Shown here in pieces: positions 25,655 to 34,050 of a DNA stretch of 64,000 bases. The notes beneath the pieces are model-generated. The model had not been told where the DNA came from. It saw only the letters and a list, made by a program, of their open reading frames with translations, and made no database searches. Positions within the stretch are counted from its first letter, which is position 1. Every line of letters starts with the position of its first letter. Source of the stretch: Paradevosia sp036499825. Lineage in GTDB: Bacteria; Pseudomonadota; Alphaproteobacteria; Rhizobiales; Devosiaceae. Location: the NCBI GenBank assembly GCA_036499825.1, contig DASYCZ010000045.1, positions 74,860-138,859 of the forward strand, in the 5' to 3' direction. The position numbers and the translations under genes were made by a program.

Positions 25655-26677
25655 ATGCCCGATCACGATAAAATCGGTTTCGGCGTCATCGGCGTCGGCT
25701 TCGGCAAGGGCCGTGCCGAACTGGCCAAGGCAGTGCCCGGCGCGCAGCTCGTCGCCGTCTCCAGCCGCGACGCCGCCAAGGCCGAAGCGGCCGCGGCGGA
25801 ACTCGGCTGCCAAGGCTATGATGACTATCGCGAGATGCTCAAGCGCGACGACATCCACGTCATCGCCATCTATACGCCGTCGGCGCAGCACCGCGACATC
25901 GCCATCGAGGCCGCCAATGCGGGCAAGCACCTGATCGTCACCAAGCCGCTCGAGATCACGCTCGACCGCATCGACGCCATGATCGCGGCGACGGACGCCA
26001 ACAAGGTGAAGATGGCGACCGAATATGTGGTGCGCTACGAGCCCTCCAATTATGCGCTCTACCGCGCCGTGCATGATGGCGCCCTGGGCAAGATGATCCT
26101 CGGCGAATTCGCCGAAAAGCTCTATCGCCCGCAATGGTATTACGAGCTCGATGGCGGCTGGCGCTCGCGCTGGAAGACGGGTGGCGGCGGCACCGTCATC
26201 AACCAGGGCATCCACACGCTCGACCAGATGGTGTGGCTGATGGGCGATGTCGCAAGCGTCACCGCCGAGGCCGGCGCCTTCGCGTCGAAAATCGAATCCG
26301 AGGATACGGCTGTGGTGCTGGTGAAGTTCAAATCCGGCGCTGTCGGCACCTTCATCGCCACCACCACCTTCCACAATCCCAAGCCGGGCGGGCGCTATGG
26401 CGGCGGCACGGTGCGGCGCATCGAGATCAATGGGGACAAGGGCAGCGGCCGTATCGACGATGAGGCGCTGACCATGCTGCATATCGATGGCGGGGCCGAC
26501 CTGCCGCGCAGTGTCACACCGCCGGCCGCCAATGTCTTCGAGGACATGGTACGCTGGGTCAGGGATGACGCCTACGCGTCGCCCAGCCTCGTCAAGCCCG
26601 CAGCCTCTCGCGCCTCCATGGCGCTGGTGCTCGCCATCTACGAATCCGCCCGCGACGGCAAGACCGTCAAGCTTTAG
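25655..26677 (+). CDS. Gfo/Idh/MocA family oxidoreductase with TKP in place of EKP
   Basis: A 340-residue oxidoreductase. The Rossmann motif is GVGFGKGRA; the usual EKP is TKP (GKHLIVTKPLE), again keeping the lysine. The C-terminal domain has AEKLYRPQWYYELDGGWR and GGGGTVINQGIHTLDQMVWLMG with the conserved GG-x6-H-x2-D pattern. ATG 25655 follows AAGGAC with good spacing; an upstream TTG at 25637 is less likely. It sits between the transporter ATPase gene and the VOC gene and is probably co-transcribed. Related proteins oxidise inositols, glucosides or amino sugars; the substrate is not assigned. Confidence 0.9.
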   Translation: MPDHDKIGFGVIGVGFGKGRAELAKAVPGAQLVAVSSRDAAKAEAAAAELGCQGYDDYREMLKRDDIHVIAIYTPSAQHRDIAIEAANAGKHLIVTKPLEITLDRIDAMIAATDANKVKMATEYVVRYEPSNYALYRAVHDGALGKMILGEFAEKLYRPQWYYELDGGWRSRWKTGGGGTVINQGIHTLDQMVWLMGDVASVTAEAGAFASKIESEDTAVVLVKFKSGAVGTFIATTTFHNPKPGGRYGGGTVRRIEINGDKGSGRIDDEALTMLHIDGGADLPRSVTPPAANVFEDMVRWVRDDAYASPSLVKPAASRASMALVLAIYESARDGKTVKL

Positions 26678-26688
26678 GAAACCCAGCC

Positions 26689-27090
26689 ATGCTGCAGAAT
26701 TTCGAACATGTCGGCGTCACCGTCAGCGATCTCGACCGGAGCCTCAAATTCTATTGTGAGCTTATCGGCATGAAGTTCATCCTGCGCCGCGTCTCGCCCA
26801 ATGGCGGCAGCCAAGTGGCCTTTATCGAATGCGCGGGGGCGCAACTGGAACTGATCCAGCCCGATGGCGCCATCGCGACGCCGGCGCGGCGGATCCCCGA
26901 TACGGAAGCGGGCGTTCGCCACCTGACGTTCAATTTCGACGATATGGACGCAACCTTCGATCGTCTCGTCGCCGCCGGCGTGCCGGTCGTCGCCCAGCCG
27001 CGCGACGCCTATAACAGCGATATCCTGGCGCGTGTCGCCTTCGTGCTCGATCCGGACGGCATCGTCATCGAATTGGCGCAACGGCCCTGA
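26689..27090 (+). CDS. VOC family protein (glyoxalase/dioxygenase superfamily)
   Basis: A 133-residue protein with the two beta-alpha-beta-beta-beta modules of the vicinal-oxygen-chelate fold: HVGVTVSDLDRSLKFYCELIGMKF in parts (HVGVTVSDLDRSL, FYCELIGMKF), then VRHLTFNFDDMDATFDRL and FVLDPDGIVIELAQ. Likely metal ligands are His8, the Glu in QLELIQ, the His in RHLTF and the Glu in IELAQ. Members include glyoxalase I, epimerases and isomerases. As the last gene of the uxuA operon, it may epimerise or isomerise a pathway intermediate (inferred). Confidence 0.88.
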   Translation: MLQNFEHVGVTVSDLDRSLKFYCELIGMKFILRRVSPNGGSQVAFIECAGAQLELIQPDGAIATPARRIPDTEAGVRHLTFNFDDMDATFDRLVAAGVPVVAQPRDAYNSDILARVAFVLDPDGIVIELAQRP

Positions 27091-27096
27091 GCCATT

Positions 27097-27124
27097 GGCG
27101 GGTCGGGCTGGAGCCGGACCCGCC
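27097..27124. terminator. Hairpin between convergent genes, terminator-like
   Basis: GGCGGGTCGGGCT (27097-27109) and AGCCGGACCCGCC (27112-27124) pair at 12 of 13 positions. It lies 6 bases past the VOC stop and 7 bases before the stop of the convergent SDR gene. No T-tract is visible, so it is only a candidate, but it could act for both directions. Confidence 0.5.
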
Positions 27125-27131
27125 GTGATGC

Positions 27132-28100
27132 CTAACCCCGCGTGGCGCCGGTCAGTTTCTCGCTCAACTGCCACAGGCGCTCCGAGGCTTGCGGGTCCAC
27201 GGCCCAGGCTTTCACGCCAAGCCGCACCGCGCTATCGGCGGGGGTGAGGATGGAGACCTCGCAATCCTCGCAATAAAGGCCGCCCAGCCCGTCCAGCTGC
27301 GGGCTGGTGGCGCACCACACCGCCGTCGCGGCGCCCTGCTCGACGGTCTTGATGCCGCGTGCCGGATCGACGACACGGTTGCCGTTGTCATCATAGACGT
27401 TGAAAGCCTTGATCTCCTCGTCCGTCAGGTGCCGCGCCAGATCGCTCAGAATGCTGCCCGGATGCACCGAGAAGGCGCGGATGCCTGCCGTCGCGCCACG
27501 CGCATCGAGCCCCACCGCAAACAATGCGTTGGCGGTTTTGGACTGCCCATAGGCCTGCCACTTGTCGTAGGGGCGGCGCTCGAAGTCGATGTCGTCGAAA
27601 TCGACCGGCGCGATGTGATGGCCGCGCGAGGACACCGAGACGACGCGGGCTCCCTTGGCGGCAACCAGCGCGGGCCACAGCCGGGCGGTGAGCTGGAAAT
27701 GGCCGAGATGGTTGGTGGCGAATTGCGACTCATGCCCACGGGCATCGCGCTCAAGCGGCGTCGCCATGATGCCGGCACTGTTGACCAGAATATGAAGCGG
27801 CCGCCCCGAAGCGATGAAGCGCGCCGCAAAGGCATCGATCGAGGTGGGGTCGGTGAGATCGAGGCTATCCGTCTCGACGCCCGCAATGCCGGCCAGCGCC
27901 GCGCTGGCTTTTTCGGGCGTGCGAACGGGCACCACCACATGGGCGCCGGCGGCGGCCAGGACACGGGTCGTTTCAAGGCCGAGGCCCGAATAGCCGCCGG
28001 TGACGATAGCGATCTTGCCGGTGAGGTCGGTCTGGCCGATGGCCTCCTGGGCGGTGGTGGCCGGGCCAAAGCCCGAGCCGATGGGTTTTTGCGTGCTCAT
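27132..28100 (-). CDS. SDR family oxidoreductase (retinol dehydrogenase-like)
   Basis: A 322-residue extended short-chain dehydrogenase: cofactor motif TGGYSGLG, NSAG (in LVNSAGIM), a serine in VSVSSRGHH and the catalytic pair Tyr/Lys in YGQSK. After the second strand it has VPVRTPEKA, where the basic residue favours NADP. The long insert between the Ser and Tyr motifs (DDIDFERRPYDKW) is typical of the retinol dehydrogenase-like group. It is divergent from an AraC regulator gene with 100 bases between them, so that protein is the probable regulator. The substrate is unknown, perhaps an aldehyde or ketone from the environment. Confidence 0.9.
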   Translation of the reverse strand: MSTQKPIGSGFGPATTAQEAIGQTDLTGKIAIVTGGYSGLGLETTRVLAAAGAHVVVPVRTPEKASAALAGIAGVETDSLDLTDPTSIDAFAARFIASGRPLHILVNSAGIMATPLERDARGHESQFATNHLGHFQLTARLWPALVAAKGARVVSVSSRGHHIAPVDFDDIDFERRPYDKWQAYGQSKTANALFAVGLDARGATAGIRAFSVHPGSILSDLARHLTDEEIKAFNVYDDNGNRVVDPARGIKTVEQGAATAVWCATSPQLDGLGGLYCEDCEVSILTPADSAVRLGVKAWAVDPQASERLWQLSEKLTGATRG

Positions 28101-28104
28101 GTCA

Positions 28105-28160
28105 TGTCCAGACGTCGTTGTGGTGAGCTGGACAATGAACCGCGCGTGTTGGATAATCCA
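28105..28160. promoter_or_regulatory. Inverted repeats in the SDR/AraC divergent control region
   Basis: TGTCCAG (28105-28111) and CTGGACA (28128-28134) are perfect inverted copies. A second palindrome, TGGATAATCCA, lies at 28150-28160. Both fall in the 100 bases between the two divergent starts. AraC proteins often bind direct repeats, so the assignment to this regulator is tentative. Confidence 0.35.
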
Positions 28161-28200
28161 TGGAGAAAAGTCCGATATAGTTTCGTGAAAATCCTAAATC

Positions 28201-29193
28201 ATGCTGGTTGACGCCCTTTCCGATGTCTTGTCGCGGCTCAATGCGCAGAGCCTCCTCTCCACCGGCCTGGTGACCGGCGGCGATTGGGCCATGAGCTTTG
28301 GAGCCTTCGAGGGTTTCAAGTTCAACGCCGTCGTCAGGGGCAGTTGCTGGCTTGAGGTCGAAGGCGCGGGATCGCCGCTGTATCTCGAGGCCGGCGATTG
28401 CTTCATGCTGACCAGGGGGCGGCGCTTCGTCATGGGCAGCGATCCGGGCCTCTTGCCGGTCGAGGCGGGGCCGGTGTTCGCCGCGGCCCAAAAGGGTATG
28501 GCCCACTATGGCGAGAGCACGGATTTCTTCGCAATCGGCGGGCGCATCACGCTCGATGCCGCCGATGCGGCGCTGCTTGTCGACGCACTGCCGGCCGTGA
28601 TCCATGTCGGTGGCCGCCTCGAAGAGGCAGAGGTTCTGCGCTGGCTGCTGGAGCGGCTGATCGGCGAGGTCGGCATGGACCTGCCCGGCGGAGCGGCGAT
28701 GTCGGCGCATCTTGTGCATATGATGTTTATCCAGACGCTGCGCGCGCATCTGGCCTCGGCGGAGCGGGTATCCACGGGCTGGCTCGCGGCCCTTGGCGAC
28801 CGGCGGATCGGCGCCGCCATCCGCCTCCTGCATATGGAGCCGTCGCGGCATTGGACGCTCGGCGAACTGGCCGGGGCGGCGGGCATGTCCCGCTCCAACT
28901 TCGCGTTGCGTTTCAAGACCGTGGTGGGGGTCGCGCCCCTGGACTATCTGCTGCGCTGGCGCATGCGGCTGGCCGGGCAGGCGTTGCGCCGGGGCGGCTC
29001 GTCGGTATCGTCGATCGCCTTGTCGCTGGGCTATGATTCCGAGAGCGCCTTCAGCACCGCCTTCAAGCGGGTGACGGGCGTGGCGCCCATGCAGTACCGG
29101 CGCGACCACAGCCAAAGCGAGGTCGTATTGCCGTCCTGGCCCGGTGACGATGCTGCGGCGTTGGCGGCGTCCTCAGGGCCGGGTGCCGCCTGA
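28201..29193 (+). CDS. AraC family transcriptional regulator (cupin sensor domain)
   Basis: A 330-residue regulator. The N-terminal half resembles the cupin-type AraC sensor domain (RGSCWLEVEG, YLEAGDCFMLTRG). The C-terminal AraC DNA-binding domain (about 205-305) has both helix-turn-helix units: WTLGELAGAAGMSRSNFALRF and VSSIALSLGYDSESAFSTAF, closing with the family PMQYRR. It is divergent from an SDR gene and probably activates it; regulator and SDR pairs of this kind are common. The tail after residue 310 is unstructured and Ala-rich. It converges with the HPP/CBS gene nine bases downstream. Confidence 0.92.
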   Translation: MLVDALSDVLSRLNAQSLLSTGLVTGGDWAMSFGAFEGFKFNAVVRGSCWLEVEGAGSPLYLEAGDCFMLTRGRRFVMGSDPGLLPVEAGPVFAAAQKGMAHYGESTDFFAIGGRITLDAADAALLVDALPAVIHVGGRLEEAEVLRWLLERLIGEVGMDLPGGAAMSAHLVHMMFIQTLRAHLASAERVSTGWLAALGDRRIGAAIRLLHMEPSRHWTLGELAGAAGMSRSNFALRFKTVVGVAPLDYLLRWRMRLAGQALRRGGSSVSSIALSLGYDSESAFSTAFKRVTGVAPMQYRRDHSQSEVVLPSWPGDDAAALAASSGPGAA

Positions 29194-29202
29194 AACGGCC
29201 GC

Positions 29203-30306
29203 TCAAGCCTTGGCTGGCAGGTCGCCCAGGCGTGTCATCGCGGCAAGCAGGTCGGTCTGCGTGACGAGGCCCAGGATCTTCCAGTTCTGATCGATGATGA
29301 CGACGGCGTGGATGGTGCCGCTGGTAAGAGCCGGCAACAGGCTTGCGGCGGGGTCGGTGGGAGCGGCGGTCGTGGCGTGGGACAGCACCTGGGCGACCCG
29401 TTCGCCCGGCTGCGACAGCTCTCGCAGGCCGACGACGCCGACGAGCTTGTCGCTGGCATCGACCACCGGCAGGGTGCGGATATTGTGATCGAGCAGCAGG
29501 GCCCGCGCCGCTTCCAGGCTCGTGGCGTTGTCGACGCGGATGATATCGCGCGACATGATGTCCTGGCAGAGCAGGGCGCCATGCGTACGCGTGAGCGCCG
29601 CCATCTCGACGCGGCGGAGCAGCACGTCGAGATCGTTTCGGTCGATGTCGAAGGTCTCGTCGAGGGCGGCCAGCGCCGCGTCGACGTCCTCGCTGCGAAA
29701 GCCGACCCGCTGGGCGGGAGGCGTATCGAGGGTGTTGTGGAGGTTAGGCTGAGGCTTGGGTGCACGGTGCGGATAGGCGCGGCGCGACAGCCGGTGGAAA
29801 ACAATGCCGAGCGCCACCAGCAGCGCCGAGTTCAGGGCCACGGGCACGAAGGGAAAGACATAGCCGGCGGCAAGCACGGCCGGGCCGCCGATAACGGCCG
29901 ACAGGGCCGCGGCGCCGCCGGGCGGGTGGAGGCATCGCGCCAGTGACATCACCGCTATGGCGGCGCAGACGGCGAGACCCGGCGCCAGGATCGGATCATG
30001 GACGAACTGCACGACCAGGACGGCGACTAGGGCCGAAAGGGTGTTGCCGCCGATGATCGACCAGGGCTGCGCCAGGGGGCTCGCCGGGACCGCGAAGAGC
30101 AGGACCGAGGAAGAGCCCACGCAGGCGACGAGGAGCGGCAACTGCGGGCCGTTTCCCACGATCAGGCCGGAGAGCCAGCCGGTGAGGGCGATGCCGATCA
30201 AGGCGCCCAGACAGGCGATGGCCCTTTCGCGCAGCGTGGCGCCGGCCAGAATAGGGTTGAACAGGCGGAGCTGACGTCCTGCGGGCGGCTTGGAATCGAC
30301 GGTCAT
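29203..30306 (-). CDS. HPP family membrane protein with C-terminal CBS domains
   Basis: A 367-residue protein: residues about 25-180 contain four or five hydrophobic segments with the family signature LHPPGGAAALSAVIGGP (His-Pro-Pro at 127-129). A linker (180-235) leads to a tandem CBS pair (about 245-360: MSRDIIRVDNATSLEAA and HNIRTLPVVDASDKLVGVV; then LLPALTSGTIHAVVIID and ILGLVTQTDLLAAM). HPP proteins have been linked to nitrite transport in chloroplasts and cyanobacteria; CBS pairs sense adenosine nucleotides. The transported species here is unknown. It is a single gene, minus strand, with no operon partner clearly attached. Confidence 0.9.
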   Translation of the reverse strand: MTVDSKPPAGRQLRLFNPILAGATLRERAIACLGALIGIALTGWLSGLIVGNGPQLPLLVACVGSSSVLLFAVPASPLAQPWSIIGGNTLSALVAVLVVQFVHDPILAPGLAVCAAIAVMSLARCLHPPGGAAALSAVIGGPAVLAAGYVFPFVPVALNSALLVALGIVFHRLSRRAYPHRAPKPQPNLHNTLDTPPAQRVGFRSEDVDAALAALDETFDIDRNDLDVLLRRVEMAALTRTHGALLCQDIMSRDIIRVDNATSLEAARALLLDHNIRTLPVVDASDKLVGVVGLRELSQPGERVAQVLSHATTAAPTDPAASLLPALTSGTIHAVVIIDQNWKILGLVTQTDLLAAMTRLGDLPAKA

Positions 30307-30336
30307 GGACGGTGCGCAGTCCGCGAGGCTGAGGGA

Positions 30337-30361
30337 GCGGCGCCCAGGATTCAGGCGCCGC
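30337..30361. terminator. Hairpin downstream of the glycerophosphodiesterase gene
   Basis: GCGGCGCC (30337-30344) and GGCGCCGC (30354-30361) form a perfect 8-bp stem with a 9-base loop, 39 bases past the stop of the minus-strand operon that ends at 30400. No T-tract follows. It may mark the end of that transcript or belong to the leader of the HPP gene. Confidence 0.4.
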
Positions 30362-30399
30362 GCCCCACTAGCAGGCTATGACGGCAACTGGCAATGGCC

Positions 30400-31203
30400 T
30401 CAGGCCTTGAGGTTGGCCACATAGTCGCGCAGCCAGGCGACGTCGTCGCCCGACAGCGTGTCGATCAGGCCGTTGCGCAGCGCGGTGCCGAGGATCTCGT
30501 TCCAGGGCAGGCCCGACCGGATGGCGCGATCGAAATATTCGGGCTTGTAGGCGTGGCAGCGGATGGAGATGCCGGCGGCGTGCAGCTTTTCGGCATCCTC
30601 CAGCTCATAGACGGAAAGGTCGATGCACAGTTCATCGAGATCGGCCGAACGCGCGACGACGACCGGGTCGCCATAGCGTTCATGCACGATGCCGCCGGTC
30701 TTGAGGCCGGGAATGGCGGCCTTGGCCTGCTTGAGGCTCAGATGGTCGAAGGAGATCATCATGACCCGCTGCATGTCGGCGGGATCGGCGAGGGTGTCCT
30801 TCAGCACCTCGATGTAGCGCTCCAGACGAACCTTTTCCTTGATCTCGATTTCGAAGACGAGGTCGAGTTCGCGGGCGACGTCGAGCGCCTCGCGCAGGGT
30901 CGGGATGCGTTCGCCGGCAAACTTCTGATCGAACTTCGAGCCGGCATCGAGCGCCTGCACTTCGGCCAGGGTCATGTCCTTGACGACGCCGGTGCCGTTG
31001 GTGGTGCGATCGACCGTGAGATCGTGGAGAACGACGATGTGGTCGTCCTTGGTGAGAACGGTGTCGATCTCGACGCTGGTGCCGCCGAGCTCGCGATTGG
31101 CGCGGAAGGCCGCGATGGTGTTTTCGGGGGCGCCGACGCTGTGGCCGCGATGGCCGCAGATGTGGACGTGGCCGGCCTCTTTGGCGAGGAAGCTGATGGG
31201 CAT
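30400..31203 (-). CDS. ugpQ: Glycerophosphodiester phosphodiesterase
   Basis: A 267-residue TIM-barrel enzyme (EC 3.1.4.46) that cleaves glycerophosphodiesters to glycerol 3-phosphate and an alcohol. Active-site residues are visible: His18 and Arg19 in GHRGHSVGAPENT, Glu45 and Asp47 in VEIDTVLTKDD, His60 in VLHDLTVDRTTNG and the EIEIK strand. No signal peptide is present, so it is cytoplasmic and acts on an imported substrate. It is the last gene of an operon with an AfuABC/PotABC-type importer, 18 bases after the permease gene, with GGAG as ribosome binding site. In E. coli ugpQ is linked to the Ugp importer; here the importer is of another family. Confidence 0.92.
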   Translation of the reverse strand: MPISFLAKEAGHVHICGHRGHSVGAPENTIAAFRANRELGGTSVEIDTVLTKDDHIVVLHDLTVDRTTNGTGVVKDMTLAEVQALDAGSKFDQKFAGERIPTLREALDVARELDLVFEIEIKEKVRLERYIEVLKDTLADPADMQRVMMISFDHLSLKQAKAAIPGLKTGGIVHERYGDPVVVARSADLDELCIDLSVYELEDAEKLHAAGISIRCHAYKPEYFDRAIRSGLPWNEILGTALRNGLIDTLSGDDVAWLRDYVANLKA

Positions 31204-31221
31204 GGATAGTCTCCGGGAGGG

Positions 31222-32064
31222 TTAAAGTTTGCCGAGGCCCGCCGCCATGACGTCTTCCCGCATCAGCCGTTCGGCGACGAGGAAGATGATCAGCATGGGG
31301 ATGAGCAGGAGGAAGGTGACGACCGCGGCCGTTGGAAAGACCACAACCTGGCCGCCCAGATAGGCCCAGAGCCGTACCGACAGCGTCTGGATCTTGGGGG
31401 CGCCGACCATGAAGCTCTTCTCGAACTCCTCGAACGAGGCGATGAAGTTGAGGAGACCCCCGGCCAGGAACCCCGGCCAGGCCAATGGCAGGCCGATGCG
31501 GCGCACGGCCGTTCGGGGGCTGGCCCCCAGCGTGCGAGCGGCGAGCAGCAGTTCCTTGGGAATGCCCTCAAGGGTCGCCGTCAGGATGCGGATCATCAGC
31601 GGCAGGGTGCCGACTGTCTGCACCAGGATGACGCCGAGCACGGTGCCGGTAAGCCCGAACCTGAAGAAGATCTCACCGAGGCTAATGGCGATGACGATGC
31701 CCGGCACGATCATCGGAGCGAGGATAAAGACCTCGACGACGCGCTTGAAGCGGAATGGAAACTGCGCCAACGCCCAGGCGGTGGGGAAGGCGAGGATGCA
31801 GGTAAGGACCGTCACCACCGCCGAGATGAACAGGCTCAAAAGGGCGGAAGGCAGGATTTCGCGATCGGCCAGAACTTCGCTCCAGGCCGAAACCGAGAAG
31901 GAGCGCGGAATGATGTCCGGCGGGAACCAGCCGACCTTGGGGTCGTAGAAGGCCCAGAGGCCGACCACGATCATGGGCAGCAGCAGGGTCAGCGCCAGGT
32001 AGCCGTAAAGGCCCGTGCCGACCCAGAACTGCGAACGCTTGGCGTGGGAGGAGCGCTTGGCCAT
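31222..32064 (-). CDS. ABC transporter permease (PotC/AfuB-type)
   Basis: A 280-residue inner-membrane protein with about six hydrophobic segments (first: YLALTLLLPMIVVGLWAF) and the EAA loop ELLLAARTLGASPRTAVRRIGLP, seen as LLLAARTLGASPRTA. The family imports polyamines, iron, phosphonates or phosphosugars. It pairs with the permease at 32068; three bases separate the two genes. Confidence 0.9.
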   Translation of the reverse strand: MAKRSSHAKRSQFWVGTGLYGYLALTLLLPMIVVGLWAFYDPKVGWFPPDIIPRSFSVSAWSEVLADREILPSALLSLFISAVVTVLTCILAFPTAWALAQFPFRFKRVVEVFILAPMIVPGIVIAISLGEIFFRFGLTGTVLGVILVQTVGTLPLMIRILTATLEGIPKELLLAARTLGASPRTAVRRIGLPLAWPGFLAGGLLNFIASFEEFEKSFMVGAPKIQTLSVRLWAYLGGQVVVFPTAAVVTFLLLIPMLIIFLVAERLMREDVMAAGLGKL

Positions 32065-32067
32065 GGC

Positions 32068-32928
32068 TCAGGCTCCCCGGATCTTGGGCTCGGTGCGCCC
32101 GAGCGAGCCGATGATGGCGTAGTAGATCAGCAGCACGATGATGGCGAGGACGCTGAGCAGGGTGCCCATGGCGTAAACCAGCGGCCAGTTCCCCTGCTCG
32201 AACCCCTGGGTATACATGTGGACGCTGAGCGGGAGCGGGTAGCTGGGTCCCAACAGGCTGGGAATGACGTAGGAGCCGAGCGAGCCGATGAAGGTCAGGA
32301 GCACGGCGGCGGTGATGCCGGGCTGCGCCAGCGGCAATTGCACGCGCCACAGCATGGTGAGGCGGCCGGCGCCCAGGGTACGGGCGGCGGCGAGCACGTC
32401 CTTGCTGATGGCCGCCATGGCGCCCGAAATGATCAGCGTCATGAACGGGATGTTCTTCCAGCACGAGGCGATGATGGTGCCCAGGCTCCATGGATCGCGC
32501 ACCAGCCGCGGAAAGCCGATGCCGAGTGGCACCAGGGCTCGCGCCACCATGCCGCCGCGGTCGAGCATGATCAGGACCAGGAAGGCGGCGATGATGCCCG
32601 GGACGACCAGCGGGATGCGATAAAGCGTGCCGAAGAAGCGCCGGCTGCTCTCATTGGCCTGCATCAAAGCCGACAGCGGCAGGCTGATGGCAAGGCTGGC
32701 GGCCGTGGGAGCGATACCCAGCCACAGCGAATACCACAGGCCATCGAGATAGACCGGGTTGCTGAGGAGTTCGACCCAGTTGGCCAGGGTGAAGGCCGGA
32801 GCGCCGGGACCGTGCCCCGAGAAACTGCCCAGCACGACGCGGACCAGCGGCAGGCCAAAGAACAGCAGCAGGTAGCCGGCGCCGGGCAACAGGCACAGCA
32901 GGAGCGTGGAGGTCTTGATCCTGTTCAT
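32068..32928 (-). CDS. ABC transporter permease (PotB/AfuB-type)
   Basis: A 286-residue inner-membrane protein with about six hydrophobic segments (first: TLLLCLLPGAGYLLLFFGLP) and the EAA loop VLAAARTLGAGRLTMLWRVQLP, seen as VLAAARTLGAGRLTML. It overlaps the ATPase gene by four bases (ATGA) and pairs with the next permease to form the channel. Confidence 0.9.
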   Translation of the reverse strand: MNRIKTSTLLLCLLPGAGYLLLFFGLPLVRVVLGSFSGHGPGAPAFTLANWVELLSNPVYLDGLWYSLWLGIAPTAASLAISLPLSALMQANESSRRFFGTLYRIPLVVPGIIAAFLVLIMLDRGGMVARALVPLGIGFPRLVRDPWSLGTIIASCWKNIPFMTLIISGAMAAISKDVLAAARTLGAGRLTMLWRVQLPLAQPGITAAVLLTFIGSLGSYVIPSLLGPSYPLPLSVHMYTQGFEQGNWPLVYAMGTLLSVLAIIVLLIYYAIIGSLGRTEPKIRGA

Positions 32929-33983
32929 GCGGCCGCCCCCATGGAGGGGTGGAAAGTCTTCAGCATGTGCAGGGCCGGCGGGGGCGTCAGTCTGACCTTC
33001 TGGCCGACCGCCAGGATCTCGGCCTGGCCGCCGCTGGCGATGACACGCAGGGTCTTGCCGGGCACGGCGACCCAGTAATGGGTGGCGGCGCCCATGAACA
33101 TGGATTGTTCGATGACGCCGTGTTCGTCGCTCTCTACGGCGGCGATGCCGATATCTTCCGGCCGGATGGCGATGCCCTCGGCGTCGGTCTCGGCCGGATT
33201 TTCCACCGGCCGCGAATCACCCCAGGGCAGGCGGCATTGCGCGCCGGAAATCTCGGCCTCGATGACATTGGTCATGCCGAGGAACTCGGCGGTGAAGCGG
33301 TAGGCGGGGCGGCGGTAGAGATCGACGGGTGTGCCGCGCTCGACGATCTCGCCATCCTTCATCACCACGATCTCATCGGCCAGCGCCATCGCTTCCGACT
33401 GGTCGTGCGTCACGTAGATGGCGGTGATGCCGAGCTTCAGCTGCAGGGCGCGCAAATCCTCGCGCAGCGTATCGCGCAGCTTGGCGTCGAGATTGGAAAG
33501 CGGTTCGTCGAACAGCAGCACGTCGGGTTCGATGACGATGGCGCGGGCAAGGGCCACGCGCTGCTGCTGGCCGCCGGACAATTGCTTGGGCAGGCGCTTG
33601 GCATGCTTGCCCAGGCCCACCAGTTCGAGCGCGGCAGCCACGCGGCGCGCGATCTCGGGTTTGGAGACGCGGCGCATTTCGAGGCCGAAGGCGACGTTCT
33701 TCTCGACGCTCATATGGGGGAAGAGGGCATAGGTCTGGAAGACCATGCCGAAATTGCGCTTTTCCGGCGCAAGGCCATCGATGCGGCGGTCGGCCAGCCA
33801 GATTTCGCCCGAGCTCGGATCGGAGATGCCGGCGATGGACCGCAACAGCGTGGTCTTGCCGCAACCCGATGGGCCCAGCAGCGTCAGCAGGCGCCCGGCG
33901 GGAATTTCGAGGTCGATGCCCTTGAGGGCGCGCGTTCCGTCGAATTCCTTGGTCAGGCGGCGAATGGAAAGAGAGGTGTCCAT
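32925..33983 (-). CDS. ABC transporter ATP-binding protein (PotA/FbpC/AfuC type)
   Basis: A 352-residue ATPase with Walker A GPSGCGKTT (about 36-44), Q-loop MVFQTYALFPHMSVEKNV, signature LSGGQQQRVALARAI, Walker B VLLFDEPLSNLDAKLRD and H-loop YVTHDQSEAMALAD. A C-terminal TOBE domain follows from about residue 240 (MTNVIEAEI, AIRPEDIGIA). It powers the importer whose binding protein is encoded at 34051; a perfect hairpin (34007-34029) lies in between. Confidence 0.93.
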   Translation of the reverse strand: MDTSLSIRRLTKEFDGTRALKGIDLEIPAGRLLTLLGPSGCGKTTLLRSIAGISDPSSGEIWLADRRIDGLAPEKRNFGMVFQTYALFPHMSVEKNVAFGLEMRRVSKPEIARRVAAALELVGLGKHAKRLPKQLSGGQQQRVALARAIVIEPDVLLFDEPLSNLDAKLRDTLREDLRALQLKLGITAIYVTHDQSEAMALADEIVVMKDGEIVERGTPVDLYRRPAYRFTAEFLGMTNVIEAEISGAQCRLPWGDSRPVENPAETDAEGIAIRPEDIGIAAVESDEHGVIEQSMFMGAATHYWVAVPGKTLRVIASGGQAEILAVGQKVRLTPPPALHMLKTFHPSMGAAA

Positions 33984-34006
33984 GAAGAACTCCCGTGCGT
34001 GGAGGA

Positions 34007-34029
34007 CGGCGCCGGATGAGCCGGCGCCG
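34007..34029 (-). promoter_or_regulatory. Intercistronic stem-loop after the binding-protein gene
   Basis: CGGCGCCGG (34007-34015) and CCGGCGCCG (34021-34029) form a perfect 9-bp stem with a 5-base loop in the 67-base gap between the binding-protein gene and the ATPase gene. It has no T-tract. The position matches the hairpins after binding-protein genes at 5641, 15027, 23488 and 52973. Confidence 0.6.
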
Positions 34030-34050
34030 CCGCAAGGCAGATGGAAGCGA

